In this document: in pieces, positions 60,566 to 64,000 of the stretch
Numbering within the stretch: position 1 is the stretch's first letter
Layout of the letters: each line of letters begins with the position of its first letter
Assembly (NCBI GenBank): GCA_021234155.1
Contig: JAJEKV010000059.1
Span: 6,167,613-6,231,612 of the forward strand
Reading direction: 5' to 3'
DNA: 64,000 nt
From: Isoetes taiwanensis
Lineage: Eukaryota > Streptophyta > Lycopodiopsida > Isoetales > Isoetaceae
Made by a program: the position numbers and the translations under genes
The notes under the pieces: generated by a model
Seen by the model: the letters and a program-made list of their open reading frames with translations, nothing else
Told to the model about the DNA's origin: nothing
The model's database searches: none

Positions 60566-63500
60566 GGTGCAGAAGCCAGTCGCGATGCGAAATAAAATCG
60601 GTGCGCTAAGTACTTCCGTCGGTGTGTTTACAAAACCGGCGTAAATGATTGAAGTAATGACATATACGGGTAGTGCGAATCAAATGGCTGAGAGAATATG
60701 GTATGTTTGGTACAGGCGCAGATACGCATAGCCATGCATTCTGGATGGCGGGCTTCTTATCTTAATTCAATGGAGAGGACTAAATTCTTCAAATTACAGG
60801 CAGGAATTCAACAGGTTGCCTCACCAATTCGGCCAGCCACGAAATCGGGACGATAAAACCCCATTCCTCCCGTTCAATTCTACCGAGCCATTGATGTCGG
60901 CAAGGAAGAAATCGGAAGCCCATTTAGCAATAAAAGAAATGAAATGAAGAATTCCCTTCTAAATTCAACGCTAAAATGAGTTAAATTGAGCTGAGTAATG
61001 AGAATGAAGGCCTAGGAGAAATTTATGATATTCAAACAAATTAGTACAAATGTTAGTGACAAAACCAGGCATCATTGGCCAGTCTTTGGAGACAAGGAAT
61101 TTAGATGGCCTATAAAGAAATCTAAAGCGGGATTACTGTAGAGCAAATAGTGAAAGGTGGAAGGAACAATGCAGAACATAGATTTGGAAGGAATTACTGT
61201 GACAACCCATTGGAAGTCCTGATAATGGCGGCTGGTAAATGGGTATCAAAAGCAAACCTGAATCAAAGCAGTGTGCAGTGCTGACATCCCACAGGAAAAA
61301 TAATTTCAAATAACGCCAAGAAGACATAAGCTAACAAAAGAGGAAGGACCTTGAATTCGTGTTAAAGGGAGGAAGCGGATGGATAGCATGTTGAATCACA
61401 ATAGAGGCTGCCCATCAGGATACGGGGCGAATACAAGTTTCATACTGAAAGGCGAGGAGCGAATAAAGATGGAACATCCAATTCACCTTATGATAAGTAA
61501 GTAATGTTCATCTATGTAGGAGTTCATTATATAACCGGCAATACCCATTCACCGATTTCCTTCGCGATTTACAATTCTACCTCAGGTTCAGAATCACTCC
61601 ATCAAAATTACATTGCACAGAACTTTTGGTTTGAAACAACCCCTAGTTTTAACACTTAAGGAGGATCGTGAGAGGCTGGCTGTATCCTTTGAAACATTTA
61701 CCACTTGAAATTGAATATCATGCAAAAGTTGGTAGCTGAAATCGGGTTGTTCGTGACAATTGCTGTGCAGGATTTGTAGCCTATTTAAAATCATGCAACC
61801 AGACATACAATCAAGTGTACGATGATTTATGGAACAAATTAGTGCAGCAAAATTGATGATAAGGTAGTTTGATCATAGCGCTTGAATGTTGGTATGTAAA
61901 AAATGTGGTTGGATAAATTAAGAAAATGTCTGAGAGTATATAGGATAGCCACGGAGTTACCGATTAGTTACTTGGAGAAGACATATTTGAAAACGCTTTT
62001 GTATGTGGACCGAGTTGAGAGTCCGAGGATCCAGAAGGCTTTGAGAATTTCATTTTGTCTTGAAGTTAATTATACAGGGCCAGTCCAAAGAATTTCAAGG
62101 AAGTAGAAGGTAATATCGGATTTTCATTTTCCACATTATAGCATTAGCAGGTAATGGTTTAACAGGTGTTAATGTCATCACATTTCGGGGAAGATACAAT
62201 TGTATATTTAATGACTTTGCGAAGGTATTAAACATCAAGATCCGAGAATGGAAAGCTGATCAATACAGCACAGCATACAGTCAAGTTTCATAACACATTT
62301 CACATAACATATAGAGCATGACAAAAGTACACCAGTATTCTATTTCACATGTGAAGAAGAGCTGTCCAAAAGAAAAAAGAAGCAGAAAGTTGGGCTTGAT
62401 TGAGGAATAGACTCAACAAGCAGGTAGGAAGATCATAAAAGAACTCACTTTTACATTTCACGATGATAAAAGTGCATGACACCATTATTTATGAACACTT
62501 ACTACAAACGTAGGGATTTTTGGGGTTAGAAAAGGCCCTTCTTAAAAGCTTCACGTAAATTACCTGCAAAGGGGAAAGTGGGCAGCGAACCCAGTTTTCT
62601 TGTTGGTGAAGATGCGTTAAATGTTTAATCTTATTCCGTGCCTTTTTGTCTTTTCCATACGTGGATTACGTTAATTTTCATTGGTTTTGTTGTTTGGTGT
62701 AGCCATAACAAAAAATAAATAGCGGAATTCAAAACCTTAGTTCTTCCTCCTCCTCATATACATTACAACTAGTACGTTTAAATGTTTTCCACCTCAAATT
62801 TGTAGGCAGGAATTGCTCAATTCTTGGATTGTCTCTTATATTAGGCAGGATTTCTTGTAAATTTTGCTAAATCGGATCATTTCGGAAGGAAATTTCTGCA
62901 ACAGTAGGTCCAAGTATTTTGTGAGGTCCTGTACATTCTTTTGGAGCTACTAAAAGCTTCATTCTAAGAGTCGAGATGGATGATAAGGTATGATAATTTG
63001 CAACTCCATAAGATTTGTAAATCCACATTCATATCTAAAGGCCCTCTGTTTATTTGAAAACATAAATCCGCAGGAAGGAAGGTTTGCCTTGAATTTTGTG
63101 GAGGTACACAAAATTTATGCCTCTTAAAAAGAAAGATAGGGCCACAAGATAAATTATGATGAAAGATTCTTTAAGATCAGTAGAGGAGCAGCAATATTGA
63201 TTTATGGACACATGGAGATTTATATCAAAAGAGATCCTTTAAATCAGAATTCAATATTTGGTTCTCCACGGCCTTGTTCAAATTTACCTGTAGGCATGGG
63301 AACTCAAGGCTTTACTGGATATTGCCAAGAAACTTGTAAAGTGGATCTAAAATTGATGGTATTAGGCTGCCTCTGAGAGCACCAAACATATAGCTTTCAG
63401 CTTCAAGCTAGCGTGATGAAGCATACCTTGACGCGCATTGCCAATCGCCATGCTTCGTTATATTGTTGTACGCCGGCTTGCAAAGCAAGTGTTTGCAAGC

Positions 63501-64000
63501 GAAGTGCAAAAGCAAAGCTGGAAGGTTGTTTGGAAGAAGGTGAGATAAGCGGATGATGGGAGGAAAATGAGAAGCAAGCGCTAAAATTAAAGCGCTTAAA
63601 GTCCTCCGCGGTTTGAGAGGAAAAACATAAAGCCAATCGCATTGGCTCCCTACACAAAGTCAGTGGAATCAAGAGGAGAAAAGTAGGCGCCGCTCCAGAC
63701 ATTGATAGATCCATCATTATTTCTAAAAATATGACGAAAGGATGTAGTCATTGTTTGAGTTGATCAGAAAATTGCCACAAAGAAGAATGTTACACAGGTG
63801 CTCCATCTTCTGGTGTTAAATCATTCCATCTTACCTTTGTATTCTTTTGTGATACATTTTGTTGTTCCACGTAGGCTTTTGATTATTTTAGTAAACTGTC
63901 TCTGTTTAGATTTGTTTTATCTATTTGTGAATGTAATCCATCATATTACATAAGTTAATGTGTTGTAATAACTTTGCATTGCTTTGCCTCTTGTATGGGC
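60566..64000. other. Unrecognised sequence right of the satellite
   Basis: Single-copy-looking, AT-moderate sequence begins abruptly after the last tRNA block. Open frames (64-104 codons; longest 63403-63717 on the minus strand) lack known motifs. A minus-strand stretch near 62.9 kb reads APKECTGPHKILG, faintly like the GPF-KIL word near the end of Ty3/gypsy polyproteins, but its surroundings do not support this. Confidence 0.4.

Noticed and set aside
62870-63000. Weak resemblance to the C-terminal GPF-KIL word of Ty3/gypsy polyproteins (APKECTGPHKILG)
   Set aside because: Stops follow closely and neither the preceding integrase core nor the usual following HPVFHVS word is present.

Overview
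The window reads as gene-poor, repeat-rich nuclear DNA of a plant. The clearest organism clue is a decayed non-LTR retrotransposon whose reverse-transcriptase blocks (RSILDN, FHIQRG, ILQYA) are of the plant LINE type. A very large LTR element with telobox-like AAACCCTAA motifs in its LTR fits that. I see no intact protein-coding gene. The many short open frames are chance, repeat-driven or decayed, and I cannot name a species.

The backbone is a tandem satellite of about 470 bp per unit, running from about 16.4 to 60.5 kb with roughly 46 copies. Each unit carries, on the minus strand, a tRNA-Cys(GCA) gene or its remains. One copy (16888-16958) folds into a complete 71-nt cloverleaf; nearly all the rest are decayed. 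Two lone, opposed relatives lie at 3.48-4.13 kb.

Three insertions split the array. (1) A 16-kb LTR element (19159-35166) has direct repeats of 1.55 and 1.59 kb and a 12.9-kb interior with no recognisable gag-pol. (2) A 6.8-kb LINE (43797-50571, minus strand) has a poly(A) tail and a perfect 10-bp target duplication, and its ORFs are ruined. (3) A 0.5-kb poly(A)-tailed insert lies at 37951-38446. The array sequence resumes at the next base of the unit after the LTR element and after the LINE. Those two elements hit the unit within about 15 bp of the same position.

Left of the array (1-16.4 kb) is unrecognised sequence plus several local structures. These are a 42-bp duplication, a dense cluster of GC-rich palindromes at 4.86-4.98 kb with a relative at 14.4 kb, a 2-kb hairpin-forming minisatellite (11.16-13.18 kb) that ends at a TATA-like box, and an A-rich degenerate repeat. 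Right of the array (60.6-64 kb) nothing is recognised.

Caveat: the satellite copies differ by many 1-5 base insertions and deletions, including at otherwise conserved words, and the two LTRs differ in the same way. This may be real decay, but uncorrected sequencing error or a non-natural origin of the sequence could look the same, so conclusions that depend on single bases in one copy are provisional.
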